The notes below the pieces were generated by a model that worked only from the letters and a program-made list of their open reading frames with translations, had not been told where the DNA came from and did not search any database. Positions 12,051 to 24,087 of a stretch of 64,000 nt of DNA are shown piece by piece. This DNA comes from Scalesia atractyloides (taxonomy: Eukaryota > Streptophyta > Magnoliopsida > Asterales > Asteraceae), in assembly GCA_947069175.1 (NCBI GenBank), contig CAMTDV010000003.1, positions 81,941,978-82,005,977 of the forward strand. The letters are read 5' to 3'. Within the stretch, counting starts at the first letter, position 1. Every line of letters begins with the position of its first letter. The position numbers were made by a program, and so were the translations under genes.

Positions 12051-12964
12051 GTCAGAATCAAAAGTCGAAGCAGAAGTCAAACTTTGCGACTTTCGGTTGC
12101 GACCGACCCTAGAACTGAAATTGACGAGCCGAACACGTTCTTACATGTTATAATAATTATTACCAACTTGTTTAAGTGTCAAAACATGTTTCATAACATA
12201 TATAAGATCAATTTATGATTTTTTCAAAAAATGGCCTGTTTGACTTTTTAATATCATAACCTTGATTCGTCAATTGGTCTAGCAAACGTGATCTTCAGGA
12301 GGTGCCCTTTATAGGGACTAACACCTTCCTTATTACGATCACTTAGCCATGTTCGTTACAAACAATGGCTGGACCATAATGGTCTTAACCGAAAGTCAAA
12401 GCGTTTTCCGTAAAACGCATGAGTTTTGGCTATAAAAGCCTATAAACGAAAATGCAAGAGTAAGAAACACTTACAAGAGGTTCCTAGAATGCAAGAGAAC
12501 TTATTTGGATGCTCCTTTCAGTTAGGAACTTCCATAGGAGGGAGAAGAGTTGAAATTGAGAAAGGTGCAAGTTCAAATGGTGAACCTTGGCACCTATTTA
12601 TAGTTGGAGAGCTTGAAGGAGGTGATGCCAGGTGAAGGGGTGTAAGACGGAGCTTACAAGTGTCCCAAAACGTGGCATAGCTGTTTGGGAAGCCATGGTT
12701 TCGAGAAAATGGCTTTTGGCACTTATGTGTGGTGGCCAAGGAAACTTTCTACAGACACAGGCCTCTCGCACCCCGCATGAGGCCATGCCTTAGCCTCTCG
12801 CGCCCCTTGTCAGATTTCAAATTTTGTCATATTTAGCCCATGAACTTATTAAACATCCTTAAAACCTCCTAAAACACCCTTTTTGCATATTTAGCCCTCC
12901 GTAGCCAATTTTTGGCGTACCCGGGGTTATGCCCGGACATTGTCGAGCTCTCGGTTCGTTAAAA

Positions 12965-13325
12965 GGTCACTCAGAGGTATAAATTAATATGTTGACACTT
13001 TTAATCCCTCCATTACCCAACTTTCACACATTTACATAATTGAACTCTCTCGCCCAACAAATGGGACATGTGAGAGTTAGGACTTCGTAAAGGAACACTC
13101 AGAGGCTCACTATAAGCATGTTGACTCCGATATCACTCAGAGGCTGGGCATGTTGACATGTCAGTCGCTCAGAGGACAAGTTTTAAGCATGTTGACATAT
13201 CAGTCACTCAGAGGCTAATGATTTAAGCATGTTGACATATCAGTCACTCAGAGTCTGTTATTTATGCATATTGTCATCGGACAGTCACTCAGAGGCTCGG
13301 TTTGAGCATGTTGACACCTTTAGTC
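12965..13325. repeat. CACTCAGAGG / CATGTTGAC short tandem array, LTR2
   Basis: Seven or so units with a CACTCAGAGGC-like motif followed by CATGTTGAC at steps of about 35-60 bp. This is the same block as 4535-4865 in LTR1. Confidence 0.75.
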
Positions 13326-14644
13326 CTTGTTAGTCTTTAATAGACTAAGTTTAAAACACAACATGTGTAACTATACTACTAGACACGACTTTACAGGGTG
13401 TTACACTATCACACCCTGGATTTCACAATCCAAATCCAAACACCGGTGGGCCCGGGTGGGGAATATCGTGACGTAAGTTGATACCGTCATAGACAATTAA
13501 ACGTAGCACAGTGGAAGTCTTAGAGTTAAATTACTATTACAAACCAAATATTCAAAATACAAAATAATATACAAACGACTCGTAATAGAAGATCCACAGG
13601 TGGATCATAAAATGTACAAATGTGTATATCAGACTTTGGGCAGATCTAGGATTTGCAAGATCCTCTTATCACTACCGAGCACTTCCAGCCTATTTTCGTA
13701 TTGTACCTGCAAGCTTAGTCTTTTGAAAATACGTCAGCTTTCGCTGGTAAATACACCCAACTGACTCATTTTGAAAACATTTGAAAATGTTTTAAGTGCA
13801 CGTTGGCACAAAACATTTTATAACTTGGGAAAGTTACCTTGTAACATTTTTAACAGATTCACATGTTTGTCCATACATACAGGGCCCATTGTGAAAATCG
13901 AGACATGATTAACATACACACCACTTAAGAACTCACGAAGGAGTTATCCCCAACTTTGTGGGTAAATGCATTTGTGCGTCTGTCAGGTGTATGCCTACAC
14001 CCTGCGCTAAGGTCGTGGCCATTATCTAATGTAATGAGCCGAGGATATCCAGGACACGGTAGTTAACCCCTGATGTTTAAGTTATCAAACAAAACTGATT
14101 AAAAAGGAATATGCGGATTTACTAGCCACAATCCGGCATTCGATTGATTCCATTTCCGACCAAGCGGTAATAATTACCGTAACCCAAGCCCGTATATGGG
14201 AAATAAGTTGAGAGTATTTACCTGAGCTAGTCTTCGTTTAAACGCAATATTTATTAACTCAGCTGTATACAAAAGTACTAAGTGCAGATAGCATGTATCG
14301 GCAAGTCTCTAGTCTGGATTATGGCATAAGCTAACCAATTAAATACTAACAGTCTTATTTAAGTCACAGACTTAGACCGAGTAGCGTACAGGATCAATAC
14401 GTATAACGCTAGATTAAAAGATGATCAGATAGAATGTAGTTTAATCCCAACAAGTACTTTGACTTGTGTAATATGGATAAACTATAAACATTCTGGATTT
14501 CGAGACTTAAATGACAAGGTTAGACCCGTTTCGTTAATTTTTGGAAATTAGATACATATACTTAACCGTACGCATATCAGCGATATCTGGTAACCGGATA
14601 AGTCATGGACAAGTTCTATATACCATTATACTTTAAATAAGTTG

Positions 14645-15490
14645 TAATATCAGTAGAATATCAAATTATATGCCCGTTAAGGTTTTAAAATAAAACTATG
14701 CCTCATAAGGGCGTTTCGGTAATTTCATACCGTGTAAAAGGAACTTGAAAATAATTTTATGTTATGACCATTAATATTCTGGAAAAATAACTTGTTTATA
14801 ATATAACATCAGTAGGATATTAATTGTATGTGTAATTTATCTTTTATGACCAAACTATGCACCGAAGGGGCATTTTGGTCATTTTAGACATAGTTTTATA
14901 AATTATTTGGGATTCTGAGTTCGTATCAAATACCTACTGTAAAAATATTTAAAATAAGTTTTAAAATCAGTAGGTGACAAGTCTTGGTTGATTAATATGG
15001 TCTAAAACCATACTATGCGCCGAAACGGCGCTTATGTCGTAAAATGATGATTTATGCGATGTTTAATGAAAACTGATGTTAAGGTCTTCACATGTCTTAG
15101 ATATGTTATTTAATATAACATATCAGTAGATAAAATGTTTACTTTGAAAAGATATAGTTAAAACCATTTAATAAGCCACAAGGGCCTTATTGTCATTTAT
15201 CAACATAATACAAGGAATTGTTCATAAACTCAGTTTATAATCTGGTTTGACATCCCGAATAATCCTATTTATAACATTACATCAGTAGAAAACTCATTTT
15301 CAAGTTCATTACCATTTAAACCTCTTTTTATGCAAAAAGGGCATTTTAGTCAAAATGGCATAATTACGGAACTTATGCATAAATTCAGATTCTGATTATG
15401 ATCATGTAATATAACCTCAGAGGGTTATGCTACGTAATATTACAATCATAATGTAACTTTAGATCAGTGGCTAACTAATCTAAATTGGGT
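14645..15490. repeat. Degenerate ~157-bp tandem array inside LTR3
   Basis: ATCAGTAG-like motifs at 14648, 14808, 14966, 15122, 15281 and 15463 (steps 160, 158, 156, 159, 182), in step with the other two LTRs. Confidence 0.75.
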
Positions 15491-16374
15491 TAGAATCAAA
15501 AGTCAAAGCATAAGTCAAACTTCGCGACTTTCGGTTGCGAACAGACCCTAGAACTGAAATTGACGAGCCGAACATGTTCTAATAATTATTACCAACTTTT
15601 TTAAGTGTCAAAACATGTTTCATAACGTATATAGACTCAAATTATAACATTTCAAAAAATGGCTTGTTTGACTTTTTAATATAATAACTTTGACCCGTCA
15701 ATTGGTCTAGCAAACATGATCTTCAAGAGGTATCCTTTATAGGGACTAACACCTACCTTATTACGATCACTTAGTCATGTTCGTTACTAACAATGGCTGG
15801 ACCATAATTGTCTTAACCAAAAGTCAAGGCATTTTCTGTAAAACACTTGAGGCTATAAAAGCCTATAAACGAAAATGCATGAGAAAGGAACACTTACAAG
15901 TGATCCCTAGGATGCAATAGAACTAAGTTGGATGCTCCTTTCAGTTAGGAACTTCCAGAGGAGGGATATAGAGTGATATATGAGAATGGTGCAAGTTCAA
16001 ATGGTGAAGCATTGCACCTACTTATAGTTGAAGAGCTTGAAAGAGGTGATGACAAGTGTTAAGGGGTGTTAGAGGGAGCTTACAAGTATCCTAAAACGTG
16101 GTATAGCTGTTTGAAAGTCCATGGTTCGAAACAATGGTTTTTGGCAACATGTGTGGAAGCCAAGCAAAAATTCTACAGACACAGGCCTCTCGGACCCCGC
16201 GAGAGGCCAGGGCCTTTCCTCTCGCGCCACGTGGCTAATTTCAAAGTTTGACACATTTAGCCCCTCAACTTATAAAACCTCCTAAAACACCTTTTTAGCA
16301 TATTTAGCCATCCATAACCAATATTTGGCGTACCCGGGAGTATGCCCGGACATTGTCGAGCTCTCGGTTCGTTA

Positions 16375-16655
16375 AAAGGTCACTCAGAGGTATAAATTAA
16401 TATGTTGACACTTTTAACCCCTGCATTATCCAACTTTCACATATTTACAGAATTAACCTCTCTCGTCCAACAAGTGGCACGTATGAGAGTTAGGACTTCG
16501 TAAAGGATCACTTAGAGGGCCACTATAAGTATGTTGACTCCGATGTCACTCAGAGGCTGGGCATGTTGACATATCAGTCATTCAGAGGCCAATGTTTATG
16601 CATGTTGACATCAGAAGGTCACTCAAAGGCACAGTTTGAGCATGTTGACACCTTT
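16375..16655. repeat. CACTCAGAGG / CATGTTGAC short tandem array, LTR3
   Basis: Five or six worn units of the block seen at 4535-4865 and 12965-13325. The array here is shorter, suggesting units were lost or gained since the copies separated. Confidence 0.65.
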
Positions 16656-16965
16656 AGTCCTTATTAGTCTTTAATAGACTAAAATAAAAATACACCATGT
16701 GTCACTATACTATTGGACACGATTTTTACGAGATATTACAAGAACTGCTGGTGACGTCACCATGAAAACGCCCCTTAAGAGCTCATTAAATGATGTAACT
16801 GCCAGTAGTTATTAAAACTGTTGGATAGTTACATTGTTACATTGAACTATTTCTTTTGATGTGAGATAAAGAGAACCGGTGGATTTAACAAAAGTCGGAA
16901 TTTTTATTTTTCCAACCAGAGTTTTAAGAACTTCTAAACTGATTCTGACTTCCTACGAACTCAAC

Positions 16966-17980
16966 CTACTCTTGCTTCATTATTGGACAATCAAGAGTAC
17001 CATGACCTCTCTGACACATCTCACATTTATCTACTTTTAACTTAATCTCTTTCATTTCTCGGGTTAGGTTTTCCAAAGCAACGGCCACATTAGTATCCAA
17101 TGTGACTTGGTGAACACCTCGTGTAGACGAGGTTGTACTAGTGACAGAAATTGAATTCCTGTTTGCAGACCATTGTTCATACTCAGAATGAGCAAAGCTC
17201 TCAAACATGTCATTGCATTCAGCCATAGTTTTCTTACCATAAGGGAGCCTCCTAAAGAAGCATCAAACTGAGCTCGGGTCTCATAAGTAAGACCATTGTA
17301 GAATTTCTAAACAAGTTCCCAGTCAGATAAACTGTGTTGGGAGCATCGGGCAAGTAGATTTTGGAATCTCTCCTACGCTAAGTAATCTAACTCATCAGAT
17401 TCCATCTGGAATGAATGGATTTGGTCTCTAAGCCTAGACGATTTGGCTGGTGGGAAGTATTTGTTCAAAAATCCTTTGTGAAGGGCTACCCATGTGGTAA
17501 ACGTACTAGCAGGCTGAGAATCGAGCCAAGTAGCAGCTCATCAGCCAAGGTGAATGGGAACAACTGATGGTATATTGCATCATCTATGGCACCTTGAAGC
17601 TTGAAAGTACCACAAATGCGGGTTAAGAGGGCGATGTGAGTGGGTGCATCCTCGTCATCACGACTATGGAATTGACATGAATTAGCTATAGGGGTCATGA
17701 TGTACGAGGGAATTTACCATGAGTTTTCCTTTGTGATGGGTGGCACGGTAATGTGAGAGTTCACACCAGTGAAACCCTGGGTGGCTTGCTAATGGATGGT
17801 CCTACAGTTTTCGGCCAAGGTAGGACGTGGGCGAGGTGTATTAGGTGGTGCAGGTGGTGTAGATGGTGAAGTAGAGTTAGAAGGGGCTGAAGAAGAAGAA
17901 GATGTACTAACATTGAATTTTAGATCTGAAAGCTTGGTAATCACAAGCGGTGGCATTGGTCCTTACGAACGCGTATGGGG
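16966..17980 (-). pseudogene. Athila-like Ty3/gypsy gag remnant
   Basis: Minus-strand pieces in order: a Ser/Pro-rich start (VITKLSDLKFNVS at about 17920-17960), a capsid-like block at 17486-17698 (HIALLTRICGTFKLQGA, HQLFPFTLADE) and a zinc knuckle at 16966-17226 (CEMCQRGHGTLDCP, spacing CX2CX3HX4C). The capsid block and the CX2CX3HX4C knuckle are typical of Athila-type gag. Stops and frameshifts separate the parts. No pol is present between this gag and element A, so the element was cut short on its 3' side. Confidence 0.7.
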
Positions 17981-18109
17981 CATTCACTGCAAAGACAGAC
18001 ACAAAACAAGTGAGAAGACTCTAAACACGATTAAAAGACTAAAGAAAAGACAACAACATAGATATAGCAAGAAGATCTAATCAAAGCTAATAAACGCAAT
18101 GGCCAAGAG

Positions 18110-18124
18110 TCTCCGGCAACGGTA
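18110..18124 (-). other. Degenerate Athila-type primer binding site
   Basis: The minus strand reads TACCGTTGCCGGAGA, close to the CCGTTGCCGGGGA core of Athila/Tat primer sites. It lies upstream of the gag remnant and directly next to a candidate LTR edge (TGTACACG at 18125). Confidence 0.55.
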
Positions 18125-19703
18125 TGTACACGAAGTGGTCAATTAAAAACTAACTAATTTTAACCTAAACTAGACATGCCAAGTTTTAAATTTATTAAAC
18201 TAAGACTCTCTAAGACCTAAACCACACAACCAACAAGTGTACCGATCAATGTAGTATAGCTAAAGTAAGTCCGAGTATCGAACCCACGAGACTCTACTAA
18301 TTACGTTTACTAGACTCGATTACTATTACAAACTGACTCGACTAATTTGTATTGTTGTTTGGGGGTCTTCTAACAAACTATTGATATTAACTAGATTGAC
18401 TAAAACTGACTAAACACACGAACTAAGACTGAGATTTGATCGGATGAGGGAAAACACAGTTTTGGAACTAATGTAGAAACTGGGTTCTTCATATACTAAA
18501 CCTAAAGGATAACTGAATAGGACCCTCGGCCCTTCTCGAGAAGACACCTATGGCAACCTAATAAGTTGTTACTCTACCGGTTTAAAGGACTCCTTCATAG
18601 GTTCTCCTAGTATAATAACAAAACACCCTTAAACACTCTACCTCACGGCACAAAAATCTAGGGAAATATGGTTTATAGTCTAACTTAGATAGCAGAGAGA
18701 GATCGTAAACTAGGGGATCTTCTCATGAAGAATCTGACCAAGAAACCTAATCATTCGAGACTAGCTAACAACCTCTCACCTCACGGTTATCAAGATTAGT
18801 AGAACACTCAATCCTAATCATAGTTTCTACAGGAAATCATATACTCTTAACCATAAACTAGCCGCTACACACAATCCACGACCTACCAAGCCTTCATACA
18901 TAGAAGACATCCACAAGAACGCAAGTGAAACATATGATAAAGATTTAATCAAGCTTAAGCATGCATATACACTAGAACATTGAAACCAAAGTTTAATACT
19001 TTACTAATCAATTCCACAATTCATGTCCAAAATCGAATAGAAACATTGTTAACAAATGTATTCATCTTTTAACCTAGGTAGTGATAAGAAAATTAGCCTA
19101 ACATAGTCTTGAAAACAAAAATAATCATCTTCAAGAGTTTAGCAAACATGGTAAATTGAATATAAACAAAAGAACCAGGTAATAAGATACTTAACACCCG
19201 AAAGATAGGATCCCACGCTTCAATTCGTCACTACCAAGCTCTCTTGATCTTCAAAATCTCCGTTATCAGCTTTTAAATTCGTCTAGGGTTGTCTGGGATA
19301 TGATTAGGGTTAATTGTGGGCTTAAATAGGGTCACAACTGAAGACTTTCACGCTGATCAGGTGCATCCTCACGTCACGCGGCCTCCATCAGGTCTCTTCG
19401 CCGCGCGGCGCGATGAGCAACTGTATGCAGAAAACCATTTTCGTCATAACTTCTTCGTTTCAACTCGGGTTCTTCACCGTTTTCGCCTACGTTTCAATTC
19501 TCTATCATCCCATCATCTTAAATATCCATTTTCATTCCATGGGAATCCTTCACTAAGCCCGAACCTTCTCCTATGTGCTCGTTTCTTTAAAGTTCTAGCT
19601 CGTTTTTACTTCCAGAACCCTGCAAAACACACACGACATGATAATATACAAAAACAACGCTAAAACGACACAAAGCAACTCGAATTATTATACAAACTAT
19701 ACA
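18125..19703 (-). mobile_element. Probable 5' LTR of the Athila-like remnant
   Basis: Non-coding segment bounded by the primer site at 18110-18124 and a plausible end ATACA at 19703. The stretch TCGAACCCACGAGACTC (about 18277) is a feature I associate with Athila-type LTRs, as is the CG-rich block GCCGCGCGGCGCGATG near 19400. The left edge is supported by the primer site; the right edge is a guess because no second LTR or target duplication could be matched. The 115-residue plus-strand frame in it has no recognisable domain. Confidence 0.45.
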
Positions 19704-19719
19704 TGGAAGCAGATCTAAT

Positions 19720-19947
19720 TTACATTACATCAATTAACAACAAGGGACCTCCTTGAAGTCGAAGACCCACTCGTGTTGATCTAATGAATAAATTCATCAG
19801 CAACAATGCTTCCGTCAGAATAGGAAACTCCTCATTCAAAGCCAAACCTAATAAAGGGTCATCCCGTGAAGGGGCCCGTTCATTCTGACGTAAAATCCCA
19901 AACGGGTTCCCGTCTTCATCCCACACCTCCTCAACCATGGTGTCCAT
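19720..19947 (-). CDS. Unrecognised 75-residue ORF between two LTR-like segments
   Basis: Open frame starting MDTMVEEVWDEDGNPFG. It is acidic at the start and has mixed composition after that, with no signal peptide, membrane segment or motif I recognise. It lies between two Athila-like LTR segments, so it may be a scrap of retrotransposon or host coding sequence, or chance. Low confidence that it is expressed. Confidence 0.2.
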   Translation of the reverse strand: MDTMVEEVWDEDGNPFGILRQNERAPSRDDPLLGLALNEEFPILTEALLLMNLFIRSTRVGLRLQGGPLLLIDVM

Positions 19948-20069
19948 CTCAATTCTTACTCCTAATTCTGGTTCAGCTTAAACGATTCTCTCATGTAGTC
20001 GTTCGATCTTTTCATCGGATGGTGGATTGGGATTGTTTAAAGTGCTTAGTTTCCCGTGTTTAAATTTGC

Positions 20070-21260
20070 ATTTTTATGTGAATTTAAGTTCTCGAACGCC
20101 CTACACTGAGATGGTTTGCATTTTGCAGGTCTAGATAAGTTTAAGGTTCATTTCAGGAGCTAAATGGGGCTTTGGATTGGAGCTAGGAGGCATCTAATGG
20201 AAGAAACGAATAAATCTGGAAAAATTAGAGGCAACCACGTCGACGACAGGCTTTAATGTCGTCGCCAGTGCCATGTAACCTGTCGCGTCGTTGATCTGTC
20301 AGCAGCAAAAAGTTGTATCGAAAGCACTATAGCATCGCCGATGCCACTATAGGTCATTGGCGATGTTACGTCTTACTCAAACATCACCATATCTTGTCAA
20401 AACTCGGAATTAACTCAAATTTTGGGCATTAGTTGAGGGATTTTGAATTCTTGAGAGTTACATAATCGTTGGGGATTGTTTTCCATCATTATCAATCATC
20501 CTTGAGCACTCTCAATCACCATATCATACCGGAACTTAAGAGCGAATGCTATTTTCTTCAAAAATTTAACCTGGATTCCTAGTTTGACAAACCATGAGCA
20601 GCTAATCTCCTAGGTTTCACCACAGTGTAGACTTTGTAAGATTACATGGTTATTGAAACCTTATTTTAGTTATGAATCATTGTGTTTTTGTTTAATTATT
20701 TGAACAATCGTGTTAATTGTGTTTATCTTATTTTGTATTTGCAAATTGCTGATATATACTTGCACCATTTACTTTGTTAAATAAATTAGGTTACTTTTGC
20801 TTTGACATGATATTAGGGTTTGTATGTTCTTGCGTAACGAAGCGTATTCTTGTTTAATGTTTGATGTTGATAATTATTGACGCCTAAGCCTTAAAACACC
20901 AAACTTGTTAATACCAAATTGTGATTGTGATTCCAACCCAATTGTGTTCGAGAACCTTAAGTCTTATAATCTCGAACCGGGTATGATTCCTTGTTACCAA
21001 ATCTTGTTTAATCAAAATCAAAGTATTGCAATTGTTAGTTAAACTTGATAATTTAGTTTTTAGTATTAAACACAACTCATTGGATATTCCAACACCCTTT
21101 CAAACAAACAAACAAACAAACAAACAAAAGATTAAAATTAGCAAGCTTCAAAAACGTATTTTCTAATCAACTTAGTTTTAACACGAACCACAGTCTCTTC
21201 ATGGATTCGACACCCTTATTGCCACTAGATACATAATTTGAGTTAATTAGGAACACACTT
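20070..21260 (+). mobile_element. Athila-like LTR fragment, opposite orientation
   Basis: The segment contains TCAGGAGCTAAATGGGGC (about 20153) and, near 21200, TCATGGATTCGACACCC. The latter resembles the inverse complement of the block at about 18277 in the neighbouring LTR. This suggests a related LTR lying on the plus strand. No clear ends or target duplication were found. It includes a (CAAA)n run at 21103-21128. Confidence 0.35.
21103..21128. repeat. (CAAA)n microsatellite
   Basis: Six to seven CAAA tetramers in a row inside the LTR-like fragment. Confidence 0.9.
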
Positions 21261-21471
21261 TAACTCTATCATTGACCAGACCGCGAAATTCGATTAAATG
21301 GCCCAAGAATGAACGGACGATATTTAAATTACTTTAAAAAGCCACAAATTGAAAGCTTTGACCGTTTTCTTCAATAAAAATAATAATATCCATGTCTAAC
21401 AAACCGAAAACCCTAAATACTCTTTAAATAGTTCAATCACAATCTGAGAAAATTAGGAAAAAGTATAGATA

Positions 21472-21660
21472 ATGATAAAACTTCCTTCCCTTGAACCCAC
21501 CCTTACTTTCTCAATCATTTACCTACTACAGTTGTCTCTTGCTTCCCGATCATCCTTCACCCCACATCCGCTGTCGTTGGATTACCCCTCTGGAGCTCTT
21601 CCTAACCCAACTTGGCCCAACTCATTAATAGATCCAAGACCAAAGGATGCTCTTGTATAA
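21472..21660 (+). CDS. Small ORF with a signal-peptide-like start, unrecognised
   Basis: 62-residue frame that begins with a short leader and the hydrophobic run LTFSIIYLLQLSLA, as in a secretory signal peptide, followed by a Pro/Ser-rich segment (LSLDYPSGALPNPTWPNS). A TTTAAATA-like box lies about 45 bp upstream (near 21424). The frame ends early and downstream sequence is open in another frame only, so it could be the first part of a decayed secreted-protein gene. No family recognised. Confidence 0.25.
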   Translation: MIKLPSLEPTLTFSIIYLLQLSLASRSSFTPHPLSLDYPSGALPNPTWPNSLIDPRPKDALV

Positions 21661-22051
21661 GTCTCGACAGTCCACCACCACACCACCACTACCTCTTGTA
21701 TCTAGATACTCGAAGATCACACCTTGCAGGTAAAAATTGTCATCGACTCCAAGACTTTTCTCTTTCTAGACCTCTCACTCGATTACCCCTTTAACTTACA
21801 CATAACACGCTTCTACTATATTTCACATTCAAACCATGTTCTTCCGTTGCATATAATCTCACTACTGATTATTTGGATGTTACATTTGATTTTCCTTTGT
21901 ACTTATCAGAGATCGAACTTTCGATTCTACATAACACAAATAACTTCTAACTTCATATTAATGAAGAAAATTTTAAGATTAACGAAGAATCCAAAATTCC
22001 AAAACACCTTAAAACGAACTTTCAAGACAAAAAAGGACCATAGAAGGTTCT
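21661..22051. other. No recognisable gene
   Basis: AT-rich sequence after the small ORF. Overlapping open frames (to 22092) show no family features. Nothing else is supported here. Confidence 0.4.
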
Positions 22052-22386
22052 GCAAAATGTTGTTTCATTCATTGTCCGACTATACAAAGTGAAGATATTC
22101 TAAGAGTCTTAAAAAGCAATCCTCGTGATGAAATGTAGCCTTAAAAAAATAAACATTAAGTGAATTTTAGTGACCTCTGGGGTTGGAGGTCCAATGGCAA
22201 GGCAAAGCCAAGGTTCCTCCCGAAAAACTGCAAAATGTTGTTTCATTCATTGTCCAACAATACAAAGTGAAGACATTCTAAGAGGCTTAAAAAGCAATCC
22301 TCGTAATGACATGTGGCTCTAGAAAAACAAAATTAAGTGTATTTCAGTGACCATTGAGGTTGGTAGTCCCGTGACAAGGCAAAGCC
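22052..22386. repeat. Tandem duplication, two copies of about 158 bp
   Basis: 22052-22209 (from GCAAAATGTTGTTTC to GGCAAAGCC) repeats at 22230-22386 with scattered substitutions, offset 177-178 bp. Both copies include CATTGTCC, ACAAAGTGAAGA and AAAAAGCAATCCTCGT. Confidence 0.85.
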
Positions 22387-23081
22387 TTTTAAAAGAAATA
22401 AGTGTGTTTAGTACCTTTTTGAACCTATTCAAATTCCTCATTTTTTTTAAACGTAAACAAACTTTTTATACAATATTTTTTAAACAAGTATACCATAATA
22501 TCAAGAACTTTTTTATCCTTACTTTGATAATAGCATTTTTTCTCTTTAACTTGTTTTACCACTGTAGCCAAAATTATACCAGTTTTACCTTGTATAACTA
22601 TGTTGTTCAACCATTATTGTGATGGTACCCTTATAATGGTAAGACAACATATTATATTTGCTATAATGATAAAATGATACAGTTATATGATAACACATCA
22701 CATATGTATGCCATATATATATATATGTATATATATGTCTGTGTGCGTGCTTGTGTATAAGATATTTACTATTGGTTGAGTTGAGTTTGAACACAAATCT
22801 CACTCAGTTTCCCAAAGTTATACAAATACGTAAACATATATAGATATGCAATTATACACACAAAGAAAGTGAATTACACATCCATACATATTCTACCAAC
22901 TTTCTGAACCCTATTCATGGTGGCATTAAAACTTACTTTGCCACATTGAGAGCTAAATGACACTATACTTTCTCTTTTGGTAATAACATCTTCTCAGACC
23001 AGAAAGCCCTTTGTTCTATCTCCCTCTTATCTAACACATTAATCACCCTACCCACCCACCCCCCACCCCTCCCTCTACCTA
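22387..23081. other. Intergenic AT-rich stretch upstream of the ABCG locus
   Basis: No gene seen. It includes short (AT)n/(GT)n tracts at about 22715-22755 and a C-rich run (CCACCCACCCCCCACCCC) at about 23052-23070 that would lie in the promoter region of the following gene. Confidence 0.4.
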
Positions 23082-23093
23082 TATTATATATCC
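23082..23093 (+). promoter_or_regulatory. Possible TATA box of the ABCG locus
   Basis: TATATTATATAT lies about 46-57 bp upstream of the ATG at 23139. If used it implies a very short 5' leader. AT-rich plant DNA makes chance matches common. Confidence 0.3.
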
Positions 23094-23138
23094 ATGCAAC
23101 AATAACAAGTTTTAACACAACCTTATTGATTAAGTGAG

Positions 23139-23385
23139 ATGGAGATAGAAGTAGCACGGCGTGAGCCGGTGGAGGATAAGTTGGCCGTGTGTTTGACCGC
23201 AGCGGCTGCAGCTTTGGTGCGTATTTGGTTTGGGAAGATTTGACGGTGGTGCTTCCAAACAATAGCAATAAACCAACAAAAAGGATATTGAATGGGCTGA
23301 CAGGGTTTGCTCAGCCATCTAGGATTATGGCTATTATGGGTCCTTCTGGTTTCGGGGAAATCTACACTTCTTGATTCTTTAGCAG
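23139..23385 (+). pseudogene. ABCG15: ABCG exon 1 (N-terminus and Walker A), two frame breaks
   Basis: The start ATG gives MEIEVARREPVED. From about 23187 the family-like frame (AYLVWEDLTVVLPN, RILNGLTGFAQPSRIMAIMG) is offset. A GTGTGT run at 23187 is consistent with a GT slippage. The P-loop reads GPSGF followed by an extra G before AAATCTACACTT (about 23356), which throws the lysine-serine part out of frame; F also replaces the usual S. The donor site is GTATGA at 23386. Confidence 0.85.
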
Positions 23386-23656
23386 GTATGAATATTATTT
23401 ATCTGGCTTAAAGGTGTTTAATGTACTTTTTTATGTCAAGCAAACAAACGTTAACAAATATCTCTAGCTAAGACACAAAGACAAAAAATATTTGTTGTTG
23501 TTGTTGTATATCTTCAGTTTTTTGTTAAATATATAATGATTGCTGTTTGCAGATATGAAAGTTTTATAGATGCTCTAAAGATTTCACTGTCTTTGATTCT
23601 AAAATAGAAATTCTCCATACAGATATAGAAATATACATATTCCCTTCATTTATCGC

Positions 23657-23870
23657 TATTACGGCAATATGGTCTTGTGGCATGTTGGGCTGGGATAAGG
23701 TTTAAGGACTATTAGGTTTTGGGTTCGATTCCTACAAACGGGTTTTTCTCAGAGTTATTGAGTTTCTTCCTGAATTTGTGTATAGGCATTATAGCCTAGA
23801 GAAGATAAATATGATTAGGTGGTTCCGTTAATGAGACGATTATGCATGAAATAAATTTTATTTTAAGAGT
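23657..23870 (+). mobile_element. tRNA-derived SINE-like piece in intron 1
   Basis: Polymerase III box A-like TGGTCTTGTGG at 23670 and a good box B, GGGTTCGATTCC, at 23721 are 51 bp apart, followed by unrelated body sequence. No target duplication was found, so ends are approximate. Confidence 0.45.
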
Positions 23871-23879
23871 TATCTACCT

Positions 23880-24050
23880 AAAAAAAAACTCACTTAAGTT
23901 AAAAAAAAACTCAAGAAAACTTTATGTAACATTTTTTTTATAAAAAAGTTAGGGAATGTAAATTACATTTTAAGAACGTTTTGTAACAAAAAAAAACCAA
24001 AAAGCACTGAGTGGATTTTTTATAAAAAAATTAAAATTCAGTTTTTTAGC

Positions 24051-24087
<37 letters not shown>

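Larger units (their letters stand above)
9979..13405 (-). mobile_element. Solo LTR (LTR2) inserted into the edge of the element A 5' LTR
   Basis: The 3427-bp segment starts TGTCACACCCC and ends GGGTGTTACA. It is flanked by CTGTC (9974-9978) and CTATC (13406-13410), a 5-bp target duplication with one change. The left copy contains the first four bases of the older LTR, TGTC, and the older LTR resumes at 13411 with ACACCC. So LTR2 landed within the terminal bases of LTR3, next to the primer site. It has no coding sequence. It contains the 157-bp array and the CACTCAGAGG array described for LTR1. Confidence 0.85.
13411..16740 (-). mobile_element. 5' LTR of element A (LTR3)
   Basis: Third copy of the ~3.4-kb LTR. 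Its first four bases are now at 9975-9978, separated by LTR2. Its outer end is worn (GAGATATTACA at 16740) compared with GGGTGTTACA in LTR2, as expected for an older copy. On the minus strand this LTR is followed by the primer site at 9959-9971, so it is the 5' LTR of element A. The CACTCAGAGG array lies at about 16375-16655. Confidence 0.8.
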
